Assembly: GCA_965204565.1 (NCBI GenBank)
Contig: CBDBEU010000003.1
Span: 124,001-188,000, forward strand
DNA length: 64,000 nt
Direction: 5' to 3'
DNA from: CBDBEU01 sp965204565
GTDB lineage: Bacteria; Pseudomonadota; Alphaproteobacteria; Rhizobiales; TMED25
Positions 1 to 9,228 of this stretch are shown piece by piece (the first letter of the stretch is position 1; each line of letters begins with the position of its first letter). Below the pieces are notes generated by a model. That model did not search any database, had not been told where the DNA came from, and saw only the letters and a program-made list of their open reading frames with translations. The position numbers were made by a program, and so were the translations under genes.

Positions 1-98
1 CGAACAACCCGCGCTGTGCAGCCATCGTACCCTCCGTCGCCGATATCCCCACGGAATCACGCCAACACGCTCAAAGCCAGGGGGGTTCAGGGCGTCCC
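1..98 (-). mobile_element. IS5-type B element, terminal fragment at the window edge
   Basis: These bases match the terminal ~98 bp of the complete element at 62613-63900 almost exactly. They contain the first codons of the transposase (reverse strand, starting MAAQRG) and end in the terminal inverted repeat, which read inward is GGACGCCCTGAACCCCCC. The rest of the element would lie left of the window, so whether it is complete cannot be seen. Confidence 0.85.
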
Positions 99-181
99 CT
101 AGATTGGGTTGAGAGTATTCAATCGGAGACTTTCGACATGCGCATTGCCAACGCTATTATCGCCATCATCGCATCCAACAC

Positions 182-1936
182 ATGGACAAAATTGTGACCC
201 TCACTGCTCGTTTTGCGGGACAATACAAGTCGCGGACCTCGCCCGATGCGGTCGGATTCGTCATACTCGCGCTGCTGGCGGTCGCATTTATCCACACTCA
301 GGTCCGGAACGGCCACAATATTTCGTTCCATGGTGATGACATCCTATTTTTTCTCGACCAGTTCATGCGGCGGTTTCTGGACGTCGACTCCGTTTCCGAG
401 AAGATCGCCTACTTCTTTTCACCCTCCCATTTTCCACATGCGAAATTGTCCGGGCGGCTGATTTCCACCGTTCATTATCTGTTGTTCGGGATGGTCGATT
501 ACACCTTCCTGAAGGTTGCGGGCGGCTTGATACTCTGTGCTTTCGTATTCGTCGTGCGCTTTACGCTCATCGGGAATTTCCTGCTTGTAATCCCGCTCGG
601 CGTAATCCTGCTCGCTCCCCATTGGGTAAATTACTGGGTTACTCTGATAACCGGATATCCGTTCCTTCTGCTCTATGCGGCGCTGATTTACCGGCTGTTT
701 TCGAGGAAGCGCGATTTCATGGCGCTGCCGATCGCGGCGGTCGCGTCCTTCACCCATTCTCCCGGGCTTCTCGTATTCGTTCCCGTTCTCGTCGTCCTGC
801 TGCTGTCCCGTCCGATCGATTTTCGGCGCGTCGCGCTTTGGGGGCTGGTCTTCGCGCTGATGATCGTTCTCTACTACTTTTTCGTATTGCAGCATGGGCC
901 ATCGGTCTTTCGCAATCGCGAAAGCGCGGACGTTTCGGTCGGATTGAGCCTGCTGTCGGGGATCGTGTATGGCGCGAAATGCGTCATGATGCCGTTCGCA
1001 CCTTTCCTGGGCAGTAGTTTGCCGGTCTGGAACTATCTGGCGGTCGCCGCATTGTTCGCGCTGCCGGGGGTTGTCTTCGTCCACGGCATCGTCAGGCGTG
1101 GGTTTCTCGCCTGCCCGGACAAGCGGGCCTCGTTCGCGTTTTATCTGTTTTGTCTGGCGCCCCTGGGCGTCGCCATGGTGGCGGTCGACGACCCGGCGTC
1201 ATTGACCGACAATCCGGTTGGACACTATTTCATATACTCACTGATGGCGTGGTCCGGGACGTATGTGATCGTTTCAGGCACGGTGTCGAAATTCGCCGCC
1301 AAATCGCTTGTGGCGCTCGTATTCTCGGCAATATTCATAATGGTTTTTTCCGACGCGTATCGCTGGACGGATAATTATACCGAATCAGATGTGTATGCGT
1401 GGTATGAACGCGCAACACGGAATGCGGATAACCCAATAAACCCAATGCGGATCAAAGCACTGCAACGCATGGGCCGCACCGTGCAGGCGGCCGCCGAGCG
1501 CGGCATTTATGCGCCGTCGTTTCCGGGCAGCGGTCCGCTGGAAGGGCCGGTTCCGCCGGTAAGCGAATGGAAAAGCATATCGCAATTGGAAAATCTGCAT
1601 TGGCATCGGCTCAGAACGAATGACGATTTCATTATGCTGGAGCTTCTAGGGTCCCGTGTCATGGGTGACGATGTTTCCGTCGTGCTCTCGACTTCCCGCG
1701 GCAATCAGCGGTTCTCGGTCCTTAGACCGGCGGTCGAACCTGTCCTTTACTGGCGCCCGGACGCGCAAGTGGTCGTGGACGGTTCCGGCGTGCGCAGGAA
1801 CGAACTTGTCGCGGCGGCATTCGCCCGGTATGTGAGTGGGCTGACCGTCAACGCGGTCGGGCTCATGGTCGACGGGCAGGTGTTTGAACTGGCCGCTGCT
1901 TCGCCGGGTGTTGACATGCCATCCAGAGGTTCGTGA
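182..1936 (+). CDS. Polytopic membrane protein of unknown function (584 aa)
   Basis: I do not recognise this protein. Residues ~23-43 form a first hydrophobic helix, and a run of further helices follows between ~110 and ~420. After that comes a soluble C-terminal part of ~160 residues. The layout (many helices, a periplasmic loop with several aromatic and Asp residues after helix 1, then a soluble tail) resembles GT-C type glycosyltransferases or surface-polysaccharide membrane proteins, but no diagnostic motif was found, so this is only a suggestion. No clear Shine-Dalgarno sequence precedes 182. A 19-codon ORF (138-197, starting MRIANA) with GGAG in front overlaps the start; it could be a leader peptide or show that the true start is elsewhere. 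The gene stands alone, with IS sequence on both sides. Confidence 0.7.
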   Translation: MDKIVTLTARFAGQYKSRTSPDAVGFVILALLAVAFIHTQVRNGHNISFHGDDILFFLDQFMRRFLDVDSVSEKIAYFFSPSHFPHAKLSGRLISTVHYLLFGMVDYTFLKVAGGLILCAFVFVVRFTLIGNFLLVIPLGVILLAPHWVNYWVTLITGYPFLLLYAALIYRLFSRKRDFMALPIAAVASFTHSPGLLVFVPVLVVLLLSRPIDFRRVALWGLVFALMIVLYYFFVLQHGPSVFRNRESADVSVGLSLLSGIVYGAKCVMMPFAPFLGSSLPVWNYLAVAALFALPGVVFVHGIVRRGFLACPDKRASFAFYLFCLAPLGVAMVAVDDPASLTDNPVGHYFIYSLMAWSGTYVIVSGTVSKFAAKSLVALVFSAIFIMVFSDAYRWTDNYTESDVYAWYERATRNADNPINPMRIKALQRMGRTVQAAAERGIYAPSFPGSGPLEGPVPPVSEWKSISQLENLHWHRLRTNDDFIMLELLGSRVMGDDVSVVLSTSRGNQRFSVLRPAVEPVLYWRPDAQVVVDGSGVRRNELVAAAFARYVSGLTVNAVGLMVDGQVFELAAASPGVDMPSRGS

Positions 1937-2118
1937 TTCCGCCAAAACGCAGATTATGCTCTGGCGGGGTTTGCAAGGCGTTCTGCCGCCCTCATGGCGA
2001 CATTGTTTCGGCGGTGCGCGCAAAGGTGAATGAAACTGCCTTCAAGCGGGTTGCATCCCGGTTGCGCGCCCGTTCATTCTTTTGCTTCGAGGATAAATGG
2101 GCGCCCGACCCTGAACGT

Positions 2119-2220
2119 CTAGCTGAAAAACTGACCGCCATTCACCGAAATCGTCGAACCGGTGATGAAACCGGCGTTGTCGGACGCCAGGAACACGACG
2201 CAGCGGGCGATTGCGATTGA
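2119..2220 (-). pseudogene. 3' end of a short-chain dehydrogenase, cut off by IS sequence
   Basis: The reverse strand reads VVFLASDNAGFITGSTISVN followed by GGQFFS and a stop. This is the conserved C-terminal end of classical SDR oxidoreductases (FLAS...ITG..I.V.GG). All upstream sequence, including the nucleotide-binding and catalytic parts, is missing and replaced by IS1380 sequence. The frame runs on into that IS sequence, making a longer but meaningless ORF to 2361. Confidence 0.75.
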
Positions 2221-2468
2221 TGTGATTGATCGTTGGTTCTGTGATGAGAACCAATGTCTTGAGCGCATTTTGGGGCGCGGCATATGGCGAACCCGGCGGG
2301 TGAACCGGTTGATGGGTCTCTTCGGCTCGATTTCGACCGCCGCCTGAAGCTCGCGTTCCACGGTTGCGGAATCACCACCGACGTCGGATTGTCGGCCTGC
2401 CGTGAGCTTGATGACGCGCTCGGCTTGACGGGCATGGCCATGAGCCTGTCGATCCGCGCACCGGTAAG
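2221..2468 (+). mobile_element. IS1380-family transposase, N-terminal fragment
   Basis: From 2284 the plus strand encodes MANPAGEPVDGSLRL, then a segment with RRLKLAFHGCGITTD and LSACRELDDALGLTGMA, which is the conserved N-terminus of IS1380-family transposases. Coding similarity stops at about 2468, where the IS427-type element begins. The same N-terminal stretch recurs at 63901-64000, but with an in-frame TAA that is absent here. The exact left boundary is not visible. Confidence 0.7.
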
Positions 2469-3259
2469 AATGACCATGAAGACGTCTGCCCGCCGGTCAT
2501 ATGGCGTTGCGATGCGGCGCCGGTCCTTGAGCAGTGCGAACATGTTCTCAACCTTATGGCGCTGTTTGTATTGAATGTTGCAGAAGGAAGCGGGTGCCTT
2601 TCGTCCTGTTCGGGGCGGAATGCACGGGGTGATCCCCCCGGCTTTCAGCGCCGCGCGATCATCGTCTGAATCGTATCCCTTATCTGCGATCATTATGGCT
2701 TTGACGCTATCACAGAGACCCGGATACAAGAGCTTCGCACCGATATGATCCGACAGCTGGCCAGCCGCCAGGCACATGGCCGGCGGTCGTCCGTCGCCAT
2801 CGCAGACGGCATGGAGTCTGGTGTTCGGCCCGCCTTTTGTGCGCCCGATGTGGCGGGGAAGAACCTCCCTTTCAGAAGGCTCGACGCGGTGCGATGAGCC
2901 TTCATGTGTGTTGCATTAATCATCAGCGTATCGGGTGGCCCGTCGGAAGCAGTCAGGTGACTGAAAATCTTGTCGAACACGCGGGGCTCGGTCCGGCGTC
3001 GAAAGCGATTGCAGAGCGTTCTGTGCGGGCCGCAGGCCGCAGCTGCGTCCTTCCATTGCAGCCCGTGCTTCAGCACGCGGACGATGCCTGACACAACACG
3101 ACGATCATCCCCCCGGCAACTCTGTGGGACATGGGGAAGAATGGCTCGATCTTTGACATTTGAGCGCATGAGAGCAGAAACAGATCCGACATGGCAAACT
3201 CCTTTGCCATCCTGAATCAGAAATCAAACTTCAATGCAAATTAATGGATCCTGAGCCTA
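2469..3259 (-). mobile_element. IS5-family (IS427-type) element, copy 1, left end truncated
   Basis: Two overlapping minus-strand frames make up a DDE transposase of the two-ORF IS427 type. The first half (2693-3169) contains LKHGLQWKDAAAACGPH and FDKIFSHLTASDGPPDTLM. The second half (up to 2777) contains IADKGYDSDDDRAAL and KVENMFALLKDRRRIA, the second Asp and the Glu of the triad. An extra frameshift near the N-terminus suggests it is inactive. The right tip is CCTGAGCCTAG, shared with copy 2 (26099-26936). The left tip seen in copy 2 is missing; sequence passes directly into IS1380. Confidence 0.8.
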
Positions 3260-4267
3260 GAGCATTTTCACATTGAGCGTTGATATCCTGCTGCGTGGAA
3301 GACGTTTTCGCATTCGGCCGGGAGGAAGCAGTCGATAGTGCAGCCGATGCGTTCAACGAGGGCGTCGACGGTTCGGGCCGGATCTTGCCCGAGCAGCGCC
3401 TTGAGCCTGGCAAAGGCCATCTCGATGGGATTCATGTCGGGGCTGTAGGGCGGCAGATAGAAGATCCGGGCGCGTGGGGAGACGATGATCATGACGGATG
3501 CCGGTGACCTTATGGGCAGGTAGATGGGCAGGCAGGTTGTCGAGCACCACGACATCACCGCGTGTCGGGGTCGGTGCCGGCACCTCCTCAATATAGACGC
3601 GAAAAGCCTGGTCATCCATCGGACCATCGAGGACCCGGGGGCCGTGAGGCCTGAGAGGCGAAGACCGGCAATGAAAGTCATCGTCTTCCAGTGGCCGAAG
3701 GATACGCTGTCCCGGTAGCGCTTGCCGACCGGCGCCCAACCGTAGAGGCGGGCCATCCTGGTGTTGACGCCGGTCTCGTCGAGCAAGATCGGACGCTCGG
3801 GATCAATGAAGGGCTGGGCGGCCTTCCACATCCGCCGGCGGGCTGCCACGTCCGGCCGGTCCTGCCCGGCGGCCCTCAGGGCTTTTTTTGAACGACGGAC
3901 CGCGCCGGCGGACCGCATTCCACACCGCGCCGGTGGAGATGAACACGCCATGATCGGCCTCGAGCCGGGTTTGCACGCTCGCCGGTGTTATGCCGGGGTG
4001 AGATCTCATATGTCCGGCCAGCGCCATTTCCTGAGCCGCCGTTGGCTTGCGCGGCTCATGGCTCCGGTTCGGGTTGGGACCGCTGCTGCCTACCTCACCG
4101 CCATCCTCGCCGTCTACCGCCGAAAGAACCCGATCCCGCAAGTCCTGCGAACAGCGCTGCCCAGATCTCCAACCCATGATGCGCCTCCATCTTGCGGCAT
4201 CCCGTGAATCACATCAGTGCGCGATTGGGAACCCCCAAACGATTCCGCTCATCGCGAAGACGCTCTA
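3258..4267 (-). mobile_element. IS630-family element 1 (degenerate)
   Basis: The ends are imperfect inverted repeats bounded by TA, the IS630 target: TAGAGCATTTTCACATTGAG on the left and TAGAGCGTCTTCGCGATGAG on the right, read inward. Minus-strand frames give an N-terminal DNA-binding half (3803-4177) and a catalytic half (3268-3951) with LLDETGVNTRMARLYGWAP and YLPPYSPDMNPIEMAFARLK, the first Asp and the final acidic motif. The middle Asp motif, DVVVLDNLPAHLP, lies in a different frame (3353-3739). The catalytic domain therefore carries two roughly compensating frameshifts and is unlikely to work. Confidence 0.85.
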
Positions 4268-5121
4268 GGTTGTCGTGGACAAATGGTATTCAGAGTTTGA
4301 TTGATGCGATGGCGACGAAGCCAGGGCAGGACTCTTTGGTTTTGTCGTAGCGGGTGGCGACCCTGCGCCAGTTCTTGAGTTTGTTGAACAACCGCTCGAC
4401 GAGATTGCGCCATTTGTATTTGGCCCGGTCGTGCGTGATGGGGTCAAGACGATTGCTCTTTGCAGGGATCACCGCTTCGACGCCTGCGGCGGCGATTTCC
4501 TGGCGGATAGCATCGGCATCATAGCCGCGATCTGCGAGGAACGCCTCAATGCGGTCGGTCATCATGCGGAACAGCGGTGCAAAGCCCTGTACATCGTGCG
4601 CTTGGCCAGGTGTCAGCACAAAGCCGGGCGGGAGGCCTCTGGCATCGCACCTCGCGTGGAGCCTGGTCGTAAAGCCGCCGCGCGACCGGCCAGGCCCCTC
4701 TGTTTGCTGAGCCCCCTTTTTATGCCGACGGCACAATGATGTGCCCGGACCACCGTGCTATCGATCATGTCGGCGGTGGCATCGCGTCCCGCCGGTTCGG
4801 CCAGCGTCTCGAGCATCGCATCGAACACGCCGGTCGTGACCCATCTTCGGTAGCGTCGGAAAATGCTGTTCCACTTGCCATAGTCATCCCGCAGAGGCCC
4901 GCCACTGCGCTCCGGTTCGCGCGATCCACATCATGCCTTCGAAATACAGGCGGTTGTCCTGTGCAGGACGGCACCCGCGACCGCGCTCCAATGCGAATCT
5001 CATGTGGCGCCAACAGCGGCCCGATCAGCACCCATTCCTCATCCGTTACACCAACCCGCTCGCCCAAGGCCGCCTTGAATCCAAATGTGAATCTCATGTC
5101 AAGCTTGGTCCACGACAACCT
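4268..5121 (-). mobile_element. IS5-family element, type A (degenerate copy)
   Basis: It is bounded by inverted repeats GGTTGTCGTGGACAAATGG (left) and GGTTGTCGTGGACCAAGCTT (right, read inward), each next to TA. The minus strand encodes the transposase in several frames: 4765-5118 has GVTDEEWVLIGPLLAP, 4613-4828 has DATADMIDSTVVRAHHCAVG (first Asp), and 4290-4736 has LADRGYDADAIRQEIAAAG (second Asp) and ERLFNKLKNWRRVATRYDK (Glu). One frame change could be the normal two-ORF arrangement; the additional one between 4765 and 4940 indicates decay. The element directly abuts IS630 element 1. A truncated relative lies at 21283-21678. Confidence 0.85.
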
Positions 5122-5172
5122 AGCCTGTTTTTTTGCCGCATCATCTGATCGATCCTCGCTTCGCTCCGGTCG

Positions 5173-5290
5173 GATGATGCTCTAGAGCAGAATGAGTGGA
5201 ATCCAATTCACTCGCACTGCTCTATCTCGCTGTTTTGAAACGCATTTTAGGTCGATATGCCAGCCCCGCATTTCTGCAAAATGTGTTCTA
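5173..5290. repeat. Rhizobiales-type palindromic intergenic repeat after pnp
   Basis: The stretch starts with a near-palindrome, AGAGCAGAATGAGTGGAAT paired with CAATTCACTCGCACTGCTCT. It continues with TCTCGCTGTTTTGAAACGCA and closes with AAAATGTGTTCTAG, which overlaps the pnp stop codon. The pattern (TCTAGAGCA..., TCTATCTC.TTGTTTTGA.GCATTTT, ...AAAATG..TCTAG) is the style of mosaic intergenic repeats found in many Rhizobiales genomes; that match is from memory. Read on the minus strand it could also fold as the 3' hairpin of the pnp transcript. Confidence 0.5.
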
Positions 5291-7477
5291 GCTCGCTTCG
5301 CGCCGGTTTCGGTCGCGGCGCGGCCTTGAACTCTGCTTGTCACCCTCGTCGTCGTGGGCGCCTTCTTCACGCGGGATTTCCTGACCGGTTTCCTGATCCA
5401 CAACCTTCATGGACAGGCGAACCTTGCCCCGGTCATCGACGCCGACCAGCTTGACATAGACCTCATCACCCTCATTGACGACTTCGGTCACCGTTTTGGG
5501 CCGACCATCGTTGAGTTGGGATATGTGTACAAGTCCGTCGCGGGGGCCGAAGAAATTCACGAACGCACCGAAGTCGACGACCTTGACCACTTTGCCCTTG
5601 TAGATCGTACCAACTTCAGGCTCGGCGACAATGGTGTGGATCCAGTTTTTGGCAACCTCTATCGAATGGAGATCGGTCGATGCGATCTTGATAGTGCCGT
5701 CGTCTTGAATGTCGATCTTGGCACCGGTCGATTCGACAATCTCGCGGATCACCTTACCGCCCGAACCGATAACATCACGGATCTTGTCGACCGGAACATG
5801 GATCATTTCGATGCGCGGAGCATATTCGCCAAGCACACCGCGGGATTCTGTCAGTGCCTTGGCCATTTCGCCCAGAATGTGCAAGCGGCCGCGCTTGGCC
5901 TGGTCCAAGGCCTGGCGCATGATTTCTTCGGTAATCCCGGCGATCTTGATGTCCATCTGCAGCGAGGTGACACCCTGATCGGTTCCAGCGACCTTGAAGT
6001 CCATGTCGCCAAGATGATCCTCATCACCCAGAATGTCGGACAGAACGGCGAATCCCTCGTCTTCGAGGATAAGACCCATAGCGATGCCGGCAACCGGCCG
6101 TTTGACCGGAACGCCTGCATCCATCAATGCGAGAGATGTGCCGCAAACGGTCGCCATCGAAGAGGAGCCGTTCGACTCTGTGATTTCGGAAACCACCCTC
6201 AATGTGTAAGGAAACTCCTCGGTAGTCGGCATCATCGGACGCAGAGCGCGCCAGGCGAGCTTACCGTGTCCAATCTCACGGCGGCCGGTAAAGCCGGTGC
6301 GCCCGGTCTCGCCTACAGAGAAGGGGGGGAAATTGTAGTGAAGGAGGAACGATTCCTTGTAAGTCCCTGCAAGTGCGTCGACGAATTGCTCATCTTCACC
6401 CGTGCCGAGGGTGGCCACGACCAGAGCTTGGGTCTCGCCGCGGGTAAACAGTGCTGATCCATGGGTTCGCGGAAGAATGCCGACCTCAACCGAAATCTGA
6501 CGCACATCTTCAAGTCCGCGGCCGTCGATACGCTGTGAGGTCTTGAGTATAGAGCTACGCACAATCGATTTTTCAAGTCCCTTGAGGGAGCCTGAAACAA
6601 GGTTGGGATCTGCAGCGGTGTCGTCGTCAGGCGGGCAAAGTGCAGCCAGGGCCTTTTCCTTGGCGGCAGCGACGGCGCTTACTCTTTCCTGCTTGTCAAC
6701 GATGGTGTAGGCCGCGCTCAGGTCGCTTTCAGCAGCTGTGCGGACTTCCTCATCGATCTCGGAGGTGTCCTTGGTTTCGATATCGCGTGGATCACGGGCG
6801 GCCTTCTCGGCCAAGCGAATGATCGCGTCGACCACCGGCTGGAAACCCTGATGGCCAAACATCACTGCCCCCAGCATGTCGTCCTCGGATAGCTCCTGGG
6901 CTTCCGATTCGACCATCAAGACCGCATCGCTGGTGCCTGCAACCACTAGATCGAGTGTCGTTTCCGGCAATTCGTCAAGCTGAGGATTGAGAACAAAGTC
7001 GCCATTGATACGGCCGACACGGGCAGCGCCGATTGGTCCCATGAAGGGAATACCGGAGATGGTCAGTGCCGCGGAACTGGCGACCATGGCAACGATATCC
7101 GGATCGTTCTCCAGATCGTGGCTCAGTACGGTGGAGATTACCTGGGTTTCATTTTTGAATCCGCTGGCAAAGAGCGGCCGAATCGGTCGGTCGATCAGAC
7201 GCGAGACCAGCGTTTCCTTTTCGGATGGGCGACCTTCGCGTTTGAAATAGCCGCCTGGAATCTTACCGGCGGCGTAGGTCTTTTCCTGGTAATTGACGGT
7301 CAGAGGAAAAAAGTCGATGCCGAGCTTGGGCTGACGCTCGGCGACGGCGGTGGCGAGAACCGTGGTCTCGCCATAGGTGACCAGAACGGCGCCATCGGCC
7401 TGACGGGCAATGCCGCCAGTCTCAATGGTGAGTGGGCGCCCAACCCAGGTTATCTCTTCTTTGTGTATCGTAAACAT
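5288..7477 (-). CDS. pnp: Polyribonucleotide nucleotidyltransferase (PNPase)
   Basis: This is a phosphorolytic 3'-5' exoribonuclease, normally a homotrimer and the core of the RNA degradosome. It has 729 aa, about the family length. Two RNase PH-like domains occupy roughly residues 1-210 and 310-550; the second contains GRREIGHGKLAWRAL. A KH domain with the GSGG loop lies near residue 569 and an S1 domain (GTIYKGKVVKVVDFGAFV) near 619-690. The tail is short and basic-acidic. It lies downstream of rpsO on the same strand, the widespread rpsO-pnp pairing, with a small hairpin in the gap (7500-7517). No frameshift or missing motif was seen. It is the last gene of the translation operon and is followed by a palindromic repeat. 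Confidence 0.97.
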   Translation of the reverse strand: MFTIHKEEITWVGRPLTIETGGIARQADGAVLVTYGETTVLATAVAERQPKLGIDFFPLTVNYQEKTYAAGKIPGGYFKREGRPSEKETLVSRLIDRPIRPLFASGFKNETQVISTVLSHDLENDPDIVAMVASSAALTISGIPFMGPIGAARVGRINGDFVLNPQLDELPETTLDLVVAGTSDAVLMVESEAQELSEDDMLGAVMFGHQGFQPVVDAIIRLAEKAARDPRDIETKDTSEIDEEVRTAAESDLSAAYTIVDKQERVSAVAAAKEKALAALCPPDDDTAADPNLVSGSLKGLEKSIVRSSILKTSQRIDGRGLEDVRQISVEVGILPRTHGSALFTRGETQALVVATLGTGEDEQFVDALAGTYKESFLLHYNFPPFSVGETGRTGFTGRREIGHGKLAWRALRPMMPTTEEFPYTLRVVSEITESNGSSSMATVCGTSLALMDAGVPVKRPVAGIAMGLILEDEGFAVLSDILGDEDHLGDMDFKVAGTDQGVTSLQMDIKIAGITEEIMRQALDQAKRGRLHILGEMAKALTESRGVLGEYAPRIEMIHVPVDKIRDVIGSGGKVIREIVESTGAKIDIQDDGTIKIASTDLHSIEVAKNWIHTIVAEPEVGTIYKGKVVKVVDFGAFVNFFGPRDGLVHISQLNDGRPKTVTEVVNEGDEVYVKLVGVDDRGKVRLSMKVVDQETGQEIPREEGAHDDEGDKQSSRPRRDRNRREAS

Positions 7478-7499
7478 AGATAATTCTTTTACGCGGTGT

Positions 7500-7517
7500 G
7501 ACCGGTGTATTCCGGTC
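7500..7517 (-). promoter_or_regulatory. Small hairpin in the rpsO-pnp leader
   Basis: The minus strand reads GACCGGAATACACCGGTC, a perfect 6-bp stem with a 6-nt loop, 23 nt upstream of the pnp start. In other bacteria the rpsO-pnp spacer forms an RNase III hairpin through which PNPase controls its own mRNA. Position fits that role, but the short stem makes this only a possibility. Confidence 0.35.
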
Positions 7518-7553
7518 GCTCGCGCCCTTGTGCTGTGACTTGCATGAACCCGG

Positions 7554-7823
7554 CTAGCGGCGAATGCCGAGGTGGGTAATGAGTGTGCGATAGCGCTCCT
7601 TGTTGCGTGATCTCACATAGTCGAGGAGGCGGCGGCGCTGGCTCACCATCTTGAGCAAGCCGCGGCGCGAATGATTGTCTTTCTTGTGAGATTTGAAATG
7701 CTCAGTCAGGTTGGTGATGCGCTCAGTGAGAATCGCAACCTGTACTTCCGGCGACCCGGTGTCGTCGCCCTTCAATGCATATTCCTGGATGAGCGACTGC
7801 TTGCGCTCGCTGGTAATCGACAT
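7554..7823 (-). CDS. rpsO: 30S ribosomal protein S15
   Basis: This is a primary binder of the 16S rRNA central domain. From the ATG at 7823 the protein is 89 aa, the standard length, starting MSITSERKQSLIQEYA and ending TLITHLGIRR. Conserved stretches include DTGSPEVQVAILTERI, LTEHFKSHKKDNHSRRGL and RRRLLDYVRSRNKERY. A longer in-frame start at 7898 would overlap truB and add non-homologous residues, so the internal ATG is chosen. It lies 31 nt after truB and 76 nt before pnp, all on the minus strand. Confidence 0.97.
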   Translation of the reverse strand: MSITSERKQSLIQEYALKGDDTGSPEVQVAILTERITNLTEHFKSHKKDNHSRRGLLKMVSQRRRLLDYVRSRNKERYRTLITHLGIRR

Positions 7824-7854
7824 CAATAATGCTCCTGAATTCGGTGCCCGCCCC

Positions 7855-8781
7855 TTAAAGCGGTATATTGAAGACTCGGGTGGGATGCAGTTCGCCACGA
7901 TTGATTTTGCCTAGTGCAACCAATGAACCCCGGCAAACCGCATATGCGGCGCCACAATTCACTGGCGCATCCCGACCCCGAAGAATGAGTGGCTGACCAG
8001 ATCTCAGCTTTGCTGCGTCTCCTGTGCCAATGGCCAGTGCCGGGATGTCGTCCAGCACGATCTCGACGGGATACAGCTCAGCCTTCAAGGCCTCGCAGCC
8101 GACGGTACTATGGCTGATTTCCTTCAGTCTATCTAGCGAAATCATGGCGTCTTGTTTGAATGGACCGACATGGGTTCGTCTGAGGGCGATCACATGGGCA
8201 AATGTACCCAAGGCGCGACCTAGGTCACGCGCGATAGCGCGCACATAAGTACCCTTGCCACATACCGCCTCGAATGTGGTGCAGTCAGGCAATTTCTGAT
8301 CGACAATTTTCAGAGATTCTATGTGAACTTCGTGCTCTTCGAGTTCTGGCTCTATACCTTCGCGCGCCAGGTCATAGGCGCGCTGACCTTTGATCTTCTT
8401 GGCGGAATAGCGCGGGGGCATCTGATCAATCGTGCCGATGAACTTGTCGAGTGCAGCGGTGATTTCGGGCTCGCTTGGGCGCACGTCGCCTGATGACGTG
8501 ATGGTGCCTTCACTATCGCCAGTATCGGTTTCGACTCCCCATGCGACAGTGAAGCGGTAAGTTTTGAGCGAGTCGACGAGGAAGGATACGGTCTTTGTCG
8601 CTTCACCAAAGGCGATCGGCAACAGGCCGGATGCCAAGGGATCGAGTGTTCCACCATGGCCGGCCTTGGCCGCATCGAACAACCGTTTGACGGTTGCCAA
8701 AGCTGCAGTCGAGGTCATCTCCTCGGGTTTGTCGAGTGCGAGCCAGCCATTGATTGCCTTGACCTTGCTGCGTCGGGCCAT
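7855..8781 (-). CDS. truB: tRNA pseudouridine(55) synthase TruB
   Basis: The enzyme isomerises U55 in the T-loop of tRNAs to pseudouridine. The 308-aa protein opens with NGWLALDKPEEMTSTAAL and carries the catalytic motif GHGGTLDPLASGLLPIAFGE with the nucleophilic Asp near residue 47. KTYRFTVAWGVETDTGD and GKGTYVRAIARDLGRALGT follow. Length and motif order fit the bacterial TruB family. The gap to rbfA is 2 nt, which implies translational coupling within the nusA-infB operon. Confidence 0.96.
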   Translation of the reverse strand: MARRSKVKAINGWLALDKPEEMTSTAALATVKRLFDAAKAGHGGTLDPLASGLLPIAFGEATKTVSFLVDSLKTYRFTVAWGVETDTGDSEGTITSSGDVRPSEPEITAALDKFIGTIDQMPPRYSAKKIKGQRAYDLAREGIEPELEEHEVHIESLKIVDQKLPDCTTFEAVCGKGTYVRAIARDLGRALGTFAHVIALRRTHVGPFKQDAMISLDRLKEISHSTVGCEALKAELYPVEIVLDDIPALAIGTGDAAKLRSGQPLILRGRDAPVNCGAAYAVCRGSLVALGKINRGELHPTRVFNIPL

Positions 8782-8783
8782 GA

Positions 8784-9194
8784 CTATTCGTCCTCATCAT
8801 GTTCGAGGTCGCGGCGCACGCGCTCGGAGTTGAGCAAGCTGGACACTTGCGCGTAATTGTCGAACGAGCTGTCGAGATGAAAGTCGATCTCGGGGATGTG
8901 CCTGAGTTCAACCATTCGGGCGAGCCGTCCGCGGATGAAAGAGCGGGAGCGCCCAAGGGCCTTCATCACGGTATCTTTATTGGCGCCTGCCAGTGGCACC
9001 ACATAGGCTCTGGCGTGGTCCAAGTCACGTCCAACGGTTACTTCGGTGACTGTCAAAGCGACGCCTTCCACGCCCGGGTCGCGAATTTCGCCCTTGGCGA
9101 ACAGTTCGGCCAGTGCATGGCGTATCAATTCACCAACTCGAAGCTGGCGCTGGGAGGGCTCGGCACGGACATTCCGTTTACGATTTCGTGGCAT
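8784..9194 (-). CDS. rbfA: 30S ribosome-binding factor RbfA
   Basis: This is a KH-like assembly factor needed for maturation of the 16S rRNA 5' end. From the ATG at 9194 it is 136 aa, beginning MPRNRKRNVRAEPSQRQLRV; a longer frame to 9239 would overlap infB, so it was not used. Family features are RVGELIRHALAELFAKGEI, the AxG-type strand region and FIRGRLARMVELRHIPEIDF. The C-terminus is strongly acidic (EHDEDE). It sits between infB (34-nt gap) and truB. Confidence 0.94.
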   Translation of the reverse strand: MPRNRKRNVRAEPSQRQLRVGELIRHALAELFAKGEIRDPGVEGVALTVTEVTVGRDLDHARAYVVPLAGANKDTVMKALGRSRSFIRGRLARMVELRHIPEIDFHLDSSFDNYAQVSSLLNSERVRRDLEHDEDE

Positions 9195-9228
9195 TTGAGT
9201 TGCGACCAATAGGCGCTTCAGAGAATGA

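Noticed and set aside
419..1084. Minus-strand open frame of 221 codons
   Set aside because: It is antisense to the 584-aa membrane protein and has the low-complexity R/E/D/Q composition of reverse reading of hydrophobic codons.
2119..2361. An 80-aa protein ending like an SDR
   Set aside because: Only the last ~30 codons are SDR; the beginning is antisense IS1380 sequence, so it is a truncated gene joined to an IS.
5354..6457. Long plus-strand open frame of 367 codons
   Set aside because: It lies wholly antisense to pnp, whose protein is complete and conserved; the frame is a by-product of GC-rich codon structure.
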